From positions 1-51,172 of the forward strand of contig NZ_KB889704.1 in the NCBI RefSeq assembly GCF_000372745.1: a stretch of 51,172 bases of DNA, given 5' to 3'. Under the pieces are notes generated by a model, which saw only the letters and a program-made list of their open reading frames with translations, searched no databases and was not told the DNA's origin. Positions within the stretch are counted from its first letter, which is position 1, and each line of letters starts with the position of its first letter. This document shows, one piece after another, positions 1 through 15,087 of this stretch. The translations under genes were made by a program, and so were the position numbers. Source of the DNA: Embleya scabrispora DSM 41855. GTDB taxonomy: Bacteria; Actinomycetota; Actinomycetes; Streptomycetales; Streptomycetaceae.

Positions 1-840
1 CCGTGCCAGCACCAGCACACCCACGCCCTCGGAGAAGCCGGTGCCGTCCGCCGCGGCCGCGAACGCCTTGCAGCGCCCGTCCGGAGCGAGCCCGCGCTGC
101 CGGGAGAACTCCACGAACACGCTGGGGCCGGCCATCACGGTGGCGCCGCCCGCCAGCGCGATGTCACACTCCCCGCTCCGCAGCGACTGCTCCGCCAGGT
201 GTATCGACACCAACGACGACGAACACGCCGTATCCAGCGTCACCGCCGGGCCCAGCAGACCCAGCACATAGGAAATCCGACCCGACGCGACACTGGTGGT
301 GCCGCCGGTGAGCACGAAGCCCTCCAGTTCGGCGGGCGTCTCCCCCGCGCGCGGCATGTACTCCTGCGGGATCACGCCGACGAACACGCCGCCCGAGCTG
401 CCCCGGAGCGACGCCGGGTCGATGCGGGCGTTCTCCAGCGCCTCCCACGAGGTCTCCAGCAGCAGCCGCTGCTGCGGGTCCATCGCCAGCGCCTCGCGCG
501 GCGAGATCCCGAAGAATTCGGCGTCGAACCGACCGGCGTCGGACAGGAAGCCGCCCCGCGTGAGGTAGGTGGTGCCCGGCGTGTCGGGATCCGGGTCGGA
601 CAGCCGGTCGATGTCCCAGCCGCGGTCGGTCGGGAATTCGGTGAGGGCGTCCCCGCCGTCGCAAAGCAGTTCCCACAGGTCCTCGGGGGTGCGCGCGGCG
701 CCCGGGAAGCGACTCGCCATTCCGACGATCGCGATCGGCTCGCGAGCGACGGCCTCGGCGTCGCGCAGCTCCCGCTGTGCTCGCTGCAGGTCCGTCGTGA
801 CCCGCCTCAGATACTCTCGAAGCTTCTGCTCGTTGGACAT
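1..840 (-). CDS. Modular type I polyketide synthase, N-terminal part (runs off left edge)
   Basis: First 280 residues of a modular polyketide synthase; the rest lies beyond the window. Residues 1-33 are a charged helical segment ([20 protein letters not shown]...) typical of an N-terminal docking domain, so this protein should accept a chain from an upstream PKS. The ketosynthase begins at [14 protein letters not shown] and reaches its active-site Cys in DTACSSSL near residue 204. The two catalytic histidines are not in the window. The ATG follows a purine run (GGAAGGGGG, nine bases upstream). It lies 34 bases after the stop of the preceding PKS gene, so the two are almost certainly co-transcribed. 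KS identity is certain; the number of modules and the extender units cannot be read here. Confidence 0.95.
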   Translation of the reverse strand, partial: MSNEQKLREYLRRVTTDLQRAQRELRDAEAVAREPIAIVGMASRFPGAARTPEDLWELLCDGGDALTEFPTDRGWDIDRLSDPDPDTPGTTYLTRGGFLSDAGRFDAEFFGISPREALAMDPQQRLLLETSWEALENARIDPASLRGSSGGVFVGVIPQEYMPRAGETPAELEGFVLTGGTTSVASGRISYVLGLLGPAVTLDTACSSSLVSIHLAEQSLRSGECDIALAGGATVMAGPSVFVEFSRQRGLAPDGRCKAFAAAADGTGFSEGVGVLVLAR

Positions 841-874
841 CCCGGGCAGCCCCCTTCCGTTCGGACGTGCGAGA

Positions 875-7210
<6,336 letters not shown>

Positions 7211-7342
7211 CGTCTCGTCACTCCTCCGGCCGAGTACTCTCAACTGGGCCAGTCAACCCTGCGGGGGTGGTGGGCAGCCGGGTTCAGGAAACCCATAGCG
7301 GGCCGCAAATCTGGCTCCGCGAACCAACGAATCGATCCGTGC

Positions 7343-9250
7343 TCAGCCGGCGGCGTGGCAGAGCCTCGACATGTCGCAGTCCTGCGGTGACTCGACGGGT
7401 GGGTCGAGCGTCACCGGATCCAGGGTCATCCAGCTCGCGTGCCGCTGACCGTCGCCCCACCCCGGGCGCCTGCGGAACAGCTCGGGCCGAGCCGCGGCGA
7501 CCACCAGCAGCGGCATCGGTTCCGGCAGGTCCAGCAATTTCTCGATGGTCTCCAGCGCCGCGTTGTCGGCCAGGTGCAGATCGTCGGCGAACACCACGAG
7601 CGGGCGGTGCTCGGCGAGCTTCGCCACGTTCGATGTGGTCAGCGGCCCGTCGGGATCCAGCCGCACCGTCGCCGCGTTCTGCACACGGCGTTCGAACGCC
7701 GTGAGCAACCGCGACTTCCCGATCCCCGGGGCACCCAGGACCAGGACCAAATGCGGCCTGGCCCGACGCCGGACGCGCTCCAACAGGCTGCTCAGCACGT
7801 CCAGTTCGGGCTCGCGGTCGAAGACCTCCGATACCGACTGGGCAAAGGGGTCGCGACCGCGTCCCTCGACCGTCCACCGCGGCCGCAGGCCGCCCTCGCG
7901 GCCGTACCGGATCGCCGACCCGGTCAGCCTCTTGGTCCGGCCGCAGACCACGATCTCCGTGTCCTCGCCCAGCTGGAGCAGGGACTCGCAGTCGGCGAGC
8001 AGCGCACCGTTGACCGGCAGCGGCTCCAGGAACATCGCACCGGGACGGACCGGAATCTCACCGGTCGACACCGCCACCCGCAGCGCGGGCCGCTCGCCCT
8101 CCGGCGCGTCGAAGCAGATCCGCTGCCGCAGCGACATCGCGGCGTCGACCGCCCGCTCGGCGACCCGCTCGGTACCGTCCTCCTGCGGCGAGGCGGGCCG
8201 GAATACGGCCAGCGTGACCGAACCGGTCGACCCGGCGACCACCCCACCGAGCCGCTCCACCTCCTCGCGCACGGTCGTCGCGGTGCGTTCCAGGGACTCG
8301 CCGATGTCGCTGCCCCGGCGGCCGGCCCCGAAGTCGGTGCGGATCAGCACCGCGCTGACCGTGCTGCGACCGCCGGCGGTCGGCGGCGAGACCAGTTGGA
8401 CCGGCCGGCGAACCGGCCGCTCACGGTGCTCCGCCTCCTGCCCGAGCCCGGAGATCGCCACCGGCCGCGCGGGCCCCGCGGGGGCTGCGATCAACGGGTC
8501 GTGCACCAGGATCGAGTGCTGCAACAGCCTCAGCTCCCGGCCCGGTTCGAGTCCGAACTCCTCGGCCAGCCGCAGCCGTACCAGCCGGTAGACCGCGAGC
8601 GAGTCGGCCTGCCGACCACTGCGGTACAGCGCGAGCATCAGCTGGTGACACGCCCGCTCGCGCAGCGGTTCGGCCTCGACCATCGCCTCCAGGTCGCCCA
8701 GGACGGCCTGATGGCGACCATTCGCCAACTCGGCCTCGTAGTAGTCCTCCATCACGTCCAGCCGGGCGTTCTGCAGCGCGGTCAGCTCCGCCCACGAGTG
8801 CCCGGTCTCCACCAGGTCCGCCAGCGCGCGCCCGCGCCACAGCGCGAGCACCTCCCGCAGGGAGATCGCCGCGGCGGCTGGCCGGCCGGCCGCCAGTTGC
8901 GCGCGACCGGCCTGCGCCAGGCGGTGGAACCGGAACATGTCGACCTGTTCCGGGTCGACCTGCAGCTGGTATCCGTGCGAGCAGGTCAGCAGGGCCGGCG
9001 GTCGCGCGTCCCCCCGCGTGTGCTCGGCGAACATCACCCGCAGGCCGCGTACCGCGTTCTGCAGGATCTTGCGTGCCGTCGCCGGCGTCTCCTCGGTACC
9101 CCACAGTCCTTCGAGGAGCTTGCTTGTCGCCACCTCGCGGTTGGCATTGAGCAGCAGCAGGCCGAGCGTCGCGCGGCGCCGGTCGCCGCCGATCGCGATC
9201 GGTTTCTCGTCGTCCAACAGTTTCAACGGGCCGAGCACCAAGAACTGCAA
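7343..9250 (-). CDS. SARP-type pathway activator with degenerate cyclase-homology and ATPase domains
   Basis: About 635 residues. The N-terminal part (~1-90) is an OmpR-like winged helix of the SARP kind (FLVLGPLKLLDD, then RRRATLGLLLLNANR), followed by a bacterial transcriptional activator domain (~95-240, including GLEPGRELRLLQHSIL). The middle resembles class III adenylate cyclase, but the second metal-binding Asp is replaced (STGSVTLAVF where GD is usual), so it is probably catalytically dead. A P-loop ATPase follows (GAPGIGKS, then VVFADDLHLAD). This SARP-cyclase-ATPase order matches PimR/SlnR-type polyene regulators, but those are far longer; this one stops after PELFRRRPGWG and lacks the C-terminal repeats. 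I prefer TTG 9250 (GGGGGA four bases upstream, MQFLVLGPL typical of SARPs); TTG 9301 is an in-frame alternative. It is a likely activator of the surrounding operon. Confidence 0.88.
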   Translation of the reverse strand: MQFLVLGPLKLLDDEKPIAIGGDRRRATLGLLLLNANREVATSKLLEGLWGTEETPATARKILQNAVRGLRVMFAEHTRGDARPPALLTCSHGYQLQVDPEQVDMFRFHRLAQAGRAQLAAGRPAAAAISLREVLALWRGRALADLVETGHSWAELTALQNARLDVMEDYYEAELANGRHQAVLGDLEAMVEAEPLRERACHQLMLALYRSGRQADSLAVYRLVRLRLAEEFGLEPGRELRLLQHSILVHDPLIAAPAGPARPVAISGLGQEAEHRERPVRRPVQLVSPPTAGGRSTVSAVLIRTDFGAGRRGSDIGESLERTATTVREEVERLGGVVAGSTGSVTLAVFRPASPQEDGTERVAERAVDAAMSLRQRICFDAPEGERPALRVAVSTGEIPVRPGAMFLEPLPVNGALLADCESLLQLGEDTEIVVCGRTKRLTGSAIRYGREGGLRPRWTVEGRGRDPFAQSVSEVFDREPELDVLSSLLERVRRRARPHLVLVLGAPGIGKSRLLTAFERRVQNAATVRLDPDGPLTTSNVAKLAEHRPLVVFADDLHLADNAALETIEKLLDLPEPMPLLVVAAARPELFRRRPGWGDGQRHASWMTLDPVTLDPPVESPQDCDMSRLCHAAG

Positions 9251-9277
9251 GAGATCCCCCGTAGATCGTTCCTGTTC

Positions 9278-9307
9278 AGCGTTCAACCGAGCAGCGTTCA
9301 ACCGAAC
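9278..9307. repeat. Two tandem 15-bp direct repeats upstream of the SARP gene
   Basis: Two adjacent 15-base units (9278-9292 and 9293-9307) share AGCGTTCAACCGA and differ at one of 15 positions. They lie between the fkbH stop and the preferred SARP start. SARP proteins generally bind direct repeats, so this could be an autoregulatory site; it could also be a coding slip if the longer TTG start is used. Confidence 0.5.
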
Positions 9308-9319
9308 GACGAATCCCGC

Positions 9320-10411
9320 CTACAGCCATTCCGCTTCCGGGCCGGCGACGTGCGGTTCGGGCGTGATGACGCGCATGGTCGTCGGCGGGTCCTGCCGGAC
9401 CGGCTCCAGGTGCAGGCACTCGGTTCCCTCGGGCGGCGAGAACGAGGTCAGGCAGGGACACTGCGCGGTGGTGAATCCCGCGAACCGGTAGGCCACTTCC
9501 ATCATCCGGTTGCGTTCGGTGCGTCGGAAGTCGGCGACGAGGTGCACCCCGGCTCGCGCGGCGGCGTCGGTGAGCCAGCGCAGCAGCACTGCCCCCGCGC
9601 CGAACGAGACGACCCGGCACGACGTCGCCAGCAGCTTGATGCGCCATGCCCGCGCGGCCTTCTCGATCAGCATCACCCCGACCGCCCCGTGCGGTCCGAA
9701 GCGGTCGGTCATCGAGACCACCAGCACGTCGTGGTTCTCCTCGGACAGGAACGAGCGCAGCGCGGCATCCGAATAGTGCACGCCGGTCGCGTTCATCTGA
9801 CTTGTCCGCAGGGTGAGTTCCTCGACCCGGGTGATCTCCTCGTCCCTGGCCTTCCCGATCCGCATCACCAGGTCGAGCGAGCGCAGGAATTCCTCGTCGG
9901 CGCCCTGGTACTTCTCCCGCTCCTGGTCCCGCTCGAACCCGGCCTGGTACATCTGCCGACGCCGGCGCGCGTCGACGGTGACCACCGGCGGGCTGAACTC
10001 GGGCAGTCCGAGCAACGCGTCGGCCTGCTCGGCCGGGTAGCACCGGACTTCCGGCAGGTGGTACTCGACTTCGGCGCGTTCGGTCGGCAGGTCGTCGATG
10101 AAGGCGATCGTCTTGAGCGAGAAGTTCAACTGCTCGGCGATCCTGCGCACCGACTCCGACTTCGGGCCCCAGCCGATGTGCGGCAGGACGAAGTACTCGG
10201 CGAGGCCCAACTCCTCCAGCCGTGCCCACGCCTCGTCGTGGTCGTTGCGACTGGACACCGCCTGTAACACGCCACGCGCGTCGAGCTCCACGATCACCTT
10301 GCGGACGGCGTCGTCGACCTCGACGTGGCCGTCCTCGACGAGCGTGCCGTTCCACAGCGTGTTGTCGAGATCCCAGACCAGGCACTTCACGACCGGTGGT
10401 GTTTCGGACAT
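9320..10411 (-). CDS. fkbH: FkbH-like glyceryl-ACP synthase (HAD superfamily)
   Basis: A 363-residue FkbH-family protein. The HAD-fold motif DLDNTLWNG near residue 14 carries the nucleophilic Asp, and IDDLPTERAEVEYH contributes later HAD residues; the C-terminal half is the GNAT-like part typical of the family. In FK520 and ansamitocin-type pathways this enzyme takes 1,3-bisphosphoglycerate, removes phosphate and loads the glyceryl unit on a discrete ACP, the first step to methoxymalonyl-ACP. The gene lies 25 bases after fkbI in the operon. Codon 49 (Leu, in GVLQAV) is TTA, the codon read by the bldA tRNA in streptomycetes, so translation may be developmentally limited. ATG 10411 is preceded by GGGGGCGGAG. 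Confidence 0.95.
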   Translation of the reverse strand: MSETPPVVKCLVWDLDNTLWNGTLVEDGHVEVDDAVRKVIVELDARGVLQAVSSRNDHDEAWARLEELGLAEYFVLPHIGWGPKSESVRRIAEQLNFSLKTIAFIDDLPTERAEVEYHLPEVRCYPAEQADALLGLPEFSPPVVTVDARRRRQMYQAGFERDQEREKYQGADEEFLRSLDLVMRIGKARDEEITRVEELTLRTSQMNATGVHYSDAALRSFLSEENHDVLVVSMTDRFGPHGAVGVMLIEKAARAWRIKLLATSCRVVSFGAGAVLLRWLTDAAARAGVHLVADFRRTERNRMMEVAYRFAGFTTAQCPCLTSFSPPEGTECLHLEPVRQDPPTTMRVITPEPHVAGPEAEWL

Positions 10412-10436
10412 CTCCGCCCCCGTTTCCTACGACCGC

Positions 10437-11537
10437 TCAGCCCGCCGCGATGGCGGCGTGCTCGGCGAGTATCAACTGGCAGATCTCGTTGCTGCCTTCG
10501 ATGATTTCCATCAACTTCGCGTCCCGGTACGCCCGTTCCACCACATGCCCGCCCGCCGCCCCCGCGGAGGCGAGTACCTGCATCGCCGAGGCCGCGCCAC
10601 GAGCGGCGTTCCCGGCCGCGACGTGCTTGGCCAGGACCGACGCCGGCACCTGCTCGGGTGAACCCTCGTCCCAACTGCGGCTCGCCTGCTCGCATGCGAA
10701 CGTCGCCGTGCGTTCCCCGGCATAGAGCTCGGCCAGGTGCCGGGCGACGAGTTGATGCCGCAGCAGGGGTTTGCCGAACTGCTCACGGTCGGCGGCGTGT
10801 CGGGCGACGGCCGTCAGGCACGCGCGCAGGATTCCCACGCATCCCCAGGCCACCGACAGCCGGCCGTAGGTGAGCGCGATGGTGGTCAGCATGACCAACG
10901 GTTGGCCGGCCACCGCGAGCAGGTTCTCCGCGGGCAACCGCACGTTGTCGAGCACCACGCGGGCGTGCCCGCCCGCACGGCAGCCGAGCGGGTCGGCCAC
11001 CCGGGTCACCCCGACACCGGGCGCCGACGTCGGCACCAGCGCGACGGCGCCGCCGCCCTGGTAGCGGCCGAATACGACGATCCAGTCGGCGTAGGCGGCG
11101 ACCGTGATCCACGTCTTGCTGCCGTCGACGACGATGTCCTCGCCGTCGCGCCGGATCTCGGTGGCCATCGCGGCGAGATCGCTGCCGGCACCCGGCTCGC
11201 TGAACGCCACCGCGGCCAGTTCCCCACTGGTCAGCCGGCCGATGTACTCCGTCCGCTGCGCCTTGTCACCGAACCGCTGGATCGTCCACGCGGCCATCCC
11301 CTGAGAGGTCATCACGCTGCGCAGCGAACTACACAACGCGCCGGTGCGCGCGGTGAGTTCGCCGTTCTCCGTGCCGGACAGGCCCAGACCGCCGAAGTTC
11401 GGGTTCACCTCGGCGCACAGCACACCCTTGGCGCCGAGCCCCCGAAGAACGTCGATCGGGATCTCGCCCGCCACGTCCCACTCGCTCGCGGCGTCGGCGA
11501 CGGTCTCGGTCACCAACGCGCTCAAGGCGTCAAGCAC
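10437..11537 (-). CDS. fkbI: FkbI-like acyl-ACP dehydrogenase
   Basis: About 366 residues of the acyl-CoA dehydrogenase superfamily: FSEPGAGSD and KTWITVAAYAD in the flavin and substrate region, REQFGKPLLRHQLV in the C-terminal helical domain, and IIEGSNEIC near the end where the family carries its EGTSEIQ-type motif. In methoxymalonyl-ACP pathways FkbI is assigned oxidation of the hydroxyacyl-ACP intermediate. The start is ambiguous: GTG 11546 overlaps the Shine-Dalgarno itself (GGAGGTGA, 11543-11550), so I prefer GTG 11537, five bases beyond it. Either way the gene overlaps the end of the ACP gene, which suggests translational coupling. Family assignment is secure; the exact step rests on the fkb/asm precedent and context. 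Confidence 0.93.
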   Translation of the reverse strand: MLDALSALVTETVADAASEWDVAGEIPIDVLRGLGAKGVLCAEVNPNFGGLGLSGTENGELTARTGALCSSLRSVMTSQGMAAWTIQRFGDKAQRTEYIGRLTSGELAAVAFSEPGAGSDLAAMATEIRRDGEDIVVDGSKTWITVAAYADWIVVFGRYQGGGAVALVPTSAPGVGVTRVADPLGCRAGGHARVVLDNVRLPAENLLAVAGQPLVMLTTIALTYGRLSVAWGCVGILRACLTAVARHAADREQFGKPLLRHQLVARHLAELYAGERTATFACEQASRSWDEGSPEQVPASVLAKHVAAGNAARGAASAMQVLASAGAAGGHVVERAYRDAKLMEIIEGSNEICQLILAEHAAIAAG

Positions 11538-11808
11538 CACCGTCACCTCCGGTACGCAGCCGGGTCACCAGCGAACTCATGGTCCGCACGGTGCGGAAGT
11601 TGTCCATGGCGAGGTCGGTGCCCTCAACGGCCACGCCGAAGGTGCTCTCCACGAACACCACCAACTCCATCGCGAAGAGCGAGGAGACCGCGCCCGAGGC
11701 GAACAGGTCCACCTCCGGCTCCCAGGTCATCCTGGTCTTCGCCTCGAGAAATTCGCCGACTCGCTGCTCGATGTCGGCGACCGTCAGATCCGTAGTCGAG
11801 TCCGTCAT
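11530..11808 (-). CDS. fkbJ: Discrete acyl carrier protein for methoxymalonyl-ACP
   Basis: A 92-residue free-standing ACP. The phosphopantetheine site is in GAVSSLFAMELVVFVE near residue 42. It reads S-S-L instead of the usual D-S-L, a variant I associate with methoxymalonyl-type carriers. Helices before and after fit a four-helix ACP, and the protein has no other domain. It should carry the three-carbon unit while FkbH, FkbI, FkbK and FkbG act on it, and then deliver methoxymalonate to a PKS acyltransferase. AGGAGGGG lies about eight bases before ATG 11808. The gene sits between fkbG and fkbI, overlapping the latter. Confidence 0.93.
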   Translation of the reverse strand: MTDSTTDLTVADIEQRVGEFLEAKTRMTWEPEVDLFASGAVSSLFAMELVVFVESTFGVAVEGTDLAMDNFRTVRTMSSLVTRLRTGGDGGA

Positions 11809-11823
11809 GGGAGAAGTCCCCTC

Positions 11824-12495
11824 CTATTGCGTCTTGTTCTTGCGCACCAACGTGATTCCGTCCGCCATGACGAGCATGGACAGCTCCACCCTGTTGTCGA
11901 CCAGGAGCGAGGCGTTGAGCTCGCGGATGGCCCGGGTGTCGGGATCGTCCGCCTCCGGGTCCGCGACCCGCCCGAAGTAGAGCGTGTTGTCGAGCACGAT
12001 CAGGCCGCCGGGCCGCAGGTGGGTCAGCGCCTCTTCGTAGTAGCGCGGGTAACCGGTCTTGTCGGCGTCGACGAAGACCAGGTCGAAGGTCTCCGGCCCG
12101 TGCTCGGCGAGCAGTTCCACCATGGTCTGCGCGCCGTCCCCGAGCCGCAGCTCGATCCGGTCGGCGACCCCGGCGCGTTCCCAGTACCGCCGGGCGACCC
12201 TGGTCCAGCGCTCGCTGATGTCACAGGTGACGATCCGCCCGCCGGGCGGCAGCGCGCGTGCCATGCACAGCGTGCTGTAGCCGGTGAAGGTGCCGATCTC
12301 CAACACCCGACCGGCACCGGTCAACCCGACCAGCATGGCCAGCAGTTGGCCCTCTTCGGGCATGGTCACCATGGCGTTCAGCGCCGGCATGGACGCCGTC
12401 TCGGCGACCAGGTCGCGAAGGATCTCGTCGTCGCGCAGGGACACCGACCGCACGTAGTCGAGCAGACGCTCGTTCAGCTCCACCTGGCCGGCCAT
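11824..12495 (-). CDS. fkbG: FkbG-like O-methyltransferase
   Basis: A 223-residue class I SAM-dependent O-methyltransferase of the catechol/caffeoyl-CoA type. It contains the SAM motif [12 protein letters not shown] near residue 65, an acidic CDISE loop, the metal-binding FVDADKTGY, and a later VLDNTLYFG. In methoxymalonyl-ACP pathways it methylates the C2 hydroxyl of hydroxymalonyl-ACP. The ATG shares one base with the fkbK stop (TGATG), so translation is coupled. The C-terminus (LVRKNKTQ) is intact, and length matches the family. Confidence 0.94.
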   Translation of the reverse strand: MAGQVELNERLLDYVRSVSLRDDEILRDLVAETASMPALNAMVTMPEEGQLLAMLVGLTGAGRVLEIGTFTGYSTLCMARALPPGGRIVTCDISERWTRVARRYWERAGVADRIELRLGDGAQTMVELLAEHGPETFDLVFVDADKTGYPRYYEEALTHLRPGGLIVLDNTLYFGRVADPEADDPDTRAIRELNASLLVDNRVELSMLVMADGITLVRKNKTQ

Positions 12496-13355
12496 CAGCG
12501 CACGCCGTACTCGTAGAAGCCACGTCCGGTCTTGCGGCCGTGGTTGCCTTCGGCGACCTTGCGCACCAGCAGTTCGCTCGGGCGGCAGCCCTCGTCTCCA
12601 GTGCGCTCGTACAGCACCGACAGGGAGTCGACGAGATTGTCGATGCCGATCAGGTCGGCGGTCCTCAGCGGGCCCGTCGGGTGCCCGAGGCAGCCTTCCA
12701 TCAGGGCGTCGACGTCCTCGACGGTGGCCCGCCCCTCCTCCACCACGTTCGCCGCGTCGTTGATCATGCGGTGCAGCAGGCGGCTGGTAACGAAGCCGGC
12801 CCCGTCGCCGACCACGATCGCCTTGCGGTCCAACGCGGACAGCAGGTCCTGCACCCCCGACATCGCCGAGTCACCGCTGCGCGGCCCCCGAACCACCTCG
12901 AGCGTCCCGATCAGGTAGGGCGGATTCATGAAGTGGATGCCCACCAGGCACTCGGGTGCCGGAATCTCCCCCGCGAGTTCGTCGACCGGGATCGAGGACG
13001 TGTTGGTGACCCGCAGCGTCCCCGGCGCGACCACGGAGGCGATCTCCCGGTGCACCTTGGCCTTCAGCTCGGCGACCTCGGTGATCGCCTCGATCACCCA
13101 GGTCGCGTCCGCCGCCGCCACTGCGGAGTCCGCGAGCCGCAGCTCACCGATCGGTCCGCCTCGCGGGAGCGCACCCATCATGTGGGCGAGCCGGAGTTCG
13201 CCCCGCACCCGCTCGCGTGCCGTACTCAGCCGTGCCGGGTCCACGTCCACGAGCACGACCGACATGCCTCGCCCGATGGCGAGAGTCGCGATGCCGATCC
13301 CCATTACTCCCGCGCCGAACACCGCAAGCCGCGGCGCGCCCCCGTTTTCGGTCAT
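12495..13355 (-). CDS. fkbK: FkbK-like 3-hydroxyacyl dehydrogenase
   Basis: A 286-residue protein of the 3-hydroxybutyryl-CoA dehydrogenase family. It has an N-terminal NAD(P) site [13 protein letters not shown] (~14), [18 protein letters not shown] with the catalytic Ser region, [10 protein letters not shown] carrying the catalytic His, and a C-terminal helical domain ending [12 protein letters not shown]. In methoxymalonyl-ACP pathways FkbK oxidises the 3-hydroxyl of the glyceryl unit. It is the first gene of the leftward operon, so the promoter should lie in the 700-base gap upstream, where four 15-bp repeats are found. The ribosome site before ATG 13355 is weak. Confidence 0.94.
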   Translation of the reverse strand: MTENGGAPRLAVFGAGVMGIGIATLAIGRGMSVVLVDVDPARLSTARERVRGELRLAHMMGALPRGGPIGELRLADSAVAAADATWVIEAITEVAELKAKVHREIASVVAPGTLRVTNTSSIPVDELAGEIPAPECLVGIHFMNPPYLIGTLEVVRGPRSGDSAMSGVQDLLSALDRKAIVVGDGAGFVTSRLLHRMINDAANVVEEGRATVEDVDALMEGCLGHPTGPLRTADLIGIDNLVDSLSVLYERTGDEGCRPSELLVRKVAEGNHGRKTGRGFYEYGVR

Positions 13356-14067
13356 CGGCCGACCACACCCGGCCGCTCCACAACGGCAAAGGGCTTTCTC
13401 GACCCCCGACCGATATCACGAACGACAGACCCGCTCATAACCACCCCAGGTTTGCGTAGGGAAAGTTTGCATAGGGAAAGTTTGCGTACGGAAAGGTTGC
13501 GTGCGGAAAGAAGCCTCGGAAGGAATTGTGCACATCAAAACAGTGCTCGCCCGATGCAAGCGAACACAAAAAGAATGAAGCGTCGGGTAGACCGAGTCGC
13601 ATCCTTGCGACGCCGACTGCAAGGCCGTCCCCGGTGCGGACTTCCTACGTCACCCCGAAGCCGAGGAGAATGACACGAGATGAATTCCTACAGAATTCTC
13701 CGAGCGCAACCTACCTCGCCGTCGTGGCCCCGAAACCCGGCAGACGTGCTCGGGCAGACCGGTGACGTGAGGGATGAACGGATCGACGCGGCCCCCTTGA
13801 TGTTCGGCGGACGTACCCGCCGTCGCGCGGTTGCGACTCCCTACAGTGTGTGACAGAACGGCTGCGGACTCCACCCCCCGACCCGCTCATCAAGTTGCAC
13901 TTCCACTTGAGGAAACTCACGCGACCGGCACTTGACCAGCGCGCGGACACCGCATGCGGCGAACGGTCCTCGCGCCGGGACCGAGCCGACGCGCGGGCCG
14001 ACGCGCGGGCCGGGGGAGGGCGCGGCCGCGCGGCGGCCGGCCGGGAGGGCGAGGGAACCGGCCGCCG
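13356..14067. other. Non-coding interval between fkbK and the LuxR gene
   Basis: About 700 bases with no convincing gene; the short open frames here are Arg/Ser/Gly-rich and lack ribosome sites. It contains the 15-bp direct repeats (13450-13509), a possible weak -10 element for fkbK (TTATGA on the minus strand, 13435-13440), two nearby GAATTC sites near 13680-13695, a 12-bp tandem duplication (CGACGCGCGGGC) near 13987-14011, and the LuxR-gene terminator at the right end. Confidence 0.6.
13450..13509 (-). repeat. Four tandem 15-bp direct repeats upstream of the fkbK operon
   Basis: Four contiguous 15-base units (13450-13464, 13465-13479, 13480-13494, 13495-13509) follow the minus-strand pattern TTTCCSTAYGCAAAC. 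The outer unit is slightly degenerate (TTTCCGCACGCAACC), and a fifth, weaker copy may lie at 13510-13524. The proximal unit ends nine bases before a TTATGA that could be a -10 box. Position and polarity suit an activator-binding iteron array for the PKS operon, with the cluster SARP or LuxR protein as candidates. No spacer or Cas signal is present, so it is not a CRISPR. Confidence 0.75.
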
Positions 14068-14068
14068 C
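14030..14068 (-). terminator. Hairpin terminator of the LuxR gene
   Basis: A perfect 11-bp GC-only stem (14030-14040 with 14058-14068) and a 17-base loop starts at the stop codon of the LuxR gene. There is no T-run, as is usual in actinobacteria. Confidence 0.6.
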
Positions 14069-15087
14069 TACACGTCCTCCACCAGGTTCGCCTCCTTCAC
14101 GAGGTAGCCGAACTGGAACCGGCTCGTCGCGCCGAACATCTGCATGACCTGACCGATATGTTTACGGCAGGTGCGGACCGATACGCCCAGACGCCGGGCG
14201 ATGGCTTCGTCCTTGGCTCCGGAGATCAGCATCCTGACGATCTCCTTCTTCATGTCGCTGCTGATGACTTCGGTTTCGGTGCGCCGGCTGTCGAAGTCCT
14301 TCGCCGTCGCCCAGACATGCTCGAAACACGAGTAGAGAAAGTCGATGAGCGCGCTTTCCTGCACGACCACCGCACCGCCGTCCTCGCCGCCGGCGAGGAT
14401 GTACGCCGCGGTGCGGTCGAAGATGTATATCCTGCCGAAAAGTGCCCCCGCCGTCCGTATCTCGGCACCGGAGTCGACCAACTTCCCCGCATACTCGCGG
14501 ATCGGTATGTCGAACCGCGCGGCATGCTGGTACAGGACACGCAAACGCACGCCCCGGCCGAGCAGTTGGAAATCCCGGTTCTGCGCCTCGCCCGACTCGT
14601 CGAGCAGTCCCCCGCTCCTGGGCTGCATACAGACAACCTCGTGGGAACTGTTCGCCGCCGCCTCGGAAAGCAGCAGTCTGATCGTCTCGGGTTCCTTCAC
14701 GACGTCGAACGAATTGGCCTCCCGACCGCCGAACTTGCTCGACCGAAACAGCAGCGAAAGACGCGCGAGTTCGTTCCGGAGCTGACCCGTCGCCATTCTC
14801 CAGCCGAGCAACTCCCGCTCGCTTCGGGTCAGGAGCCGCGAGGAGGCGATACTCGGATCCGCCGGGACGAACCACGCGTCCTGCCGACGGGACGGTTGAA
14901 TGAGCCGGAGCTCCAGGAGTTCGGCGACGATCCGCTCGCCCTGACCGGGACTCTCGAAGCCGAACTCGTGCGCCACGTCGTCGACGGCGAATCCCTCTCT
15001 GCCTAAACTCCATTCATAGACTTCGAAGATTCCGGCAACCGGCTCGGGAAACAAAGGCACTCCCAGTGAACTATGCATTCCTTCCAT
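14068..15087 (-). CDS. LuxR-family transcriptional regulator with a TTA codon
   Basis: A 339-residue regulator. The C-terminal ~65 residues form a LuxR-type helix-turn-helix (MKKEIVRMLISGAKDEAIARR, then LGVSVRTCRKHIGQVMQMFG). The N-terminal ~70 residues look like a TrmB-like winged helix, and the middle (~150-260: VLYQHAARFDIPIREYA, IYIFDRTAAYIL) resembles the phospholipase-D-like sensor region seen in streptomycete regulators of this build. It lacks a receiver domain and an ATPase domain. Codon 28 (Leu in EWSLGRE) is TTA (15004-15006), a bldA-type control point. ATG 15087 has GGAAGG only three bases upstream; ATG 15078 is an alternative. It is monocistronic, beside the PKS operon and facing the same way, so it is probably pathway-specific. 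Confidence 0.88.
   Translation of the reverse strand: MEGMHSSLGVPLFPEPVAGIFEVYEWSLGREGFAVDDVAHEFGFESPGQGERIVAELLELRLIQPSRRQDAWFVPADPSIASSRLLTRSERELLGWRMATGQLRNELARLSLLFRSSKFGGREANSFDVVKEPETIRLLLSEAAANSSHEVVCMQPRSGGLLDESGEAQNRDFQLLGRGVRLRVLYQHAARFDIPIREYAGKLVDSGAEIRTAGALFGRIYIFDRTAAYILAGGEDGGAVVVQESALIDFLYSCFEHVWATAKDFDSRRTETEVISSDMKKEIVRMLISGAKDEAIARRLGVSVRTCRKHIGQVMQMFGATSRFQFGYLVKEANLVEDV

Noticed and set aside
13450-13509. CRISPR array
   Set aside because: The 15-base repeats are contiguous with no spacers, too short for CRISPR repeats, and no cas gene is near.
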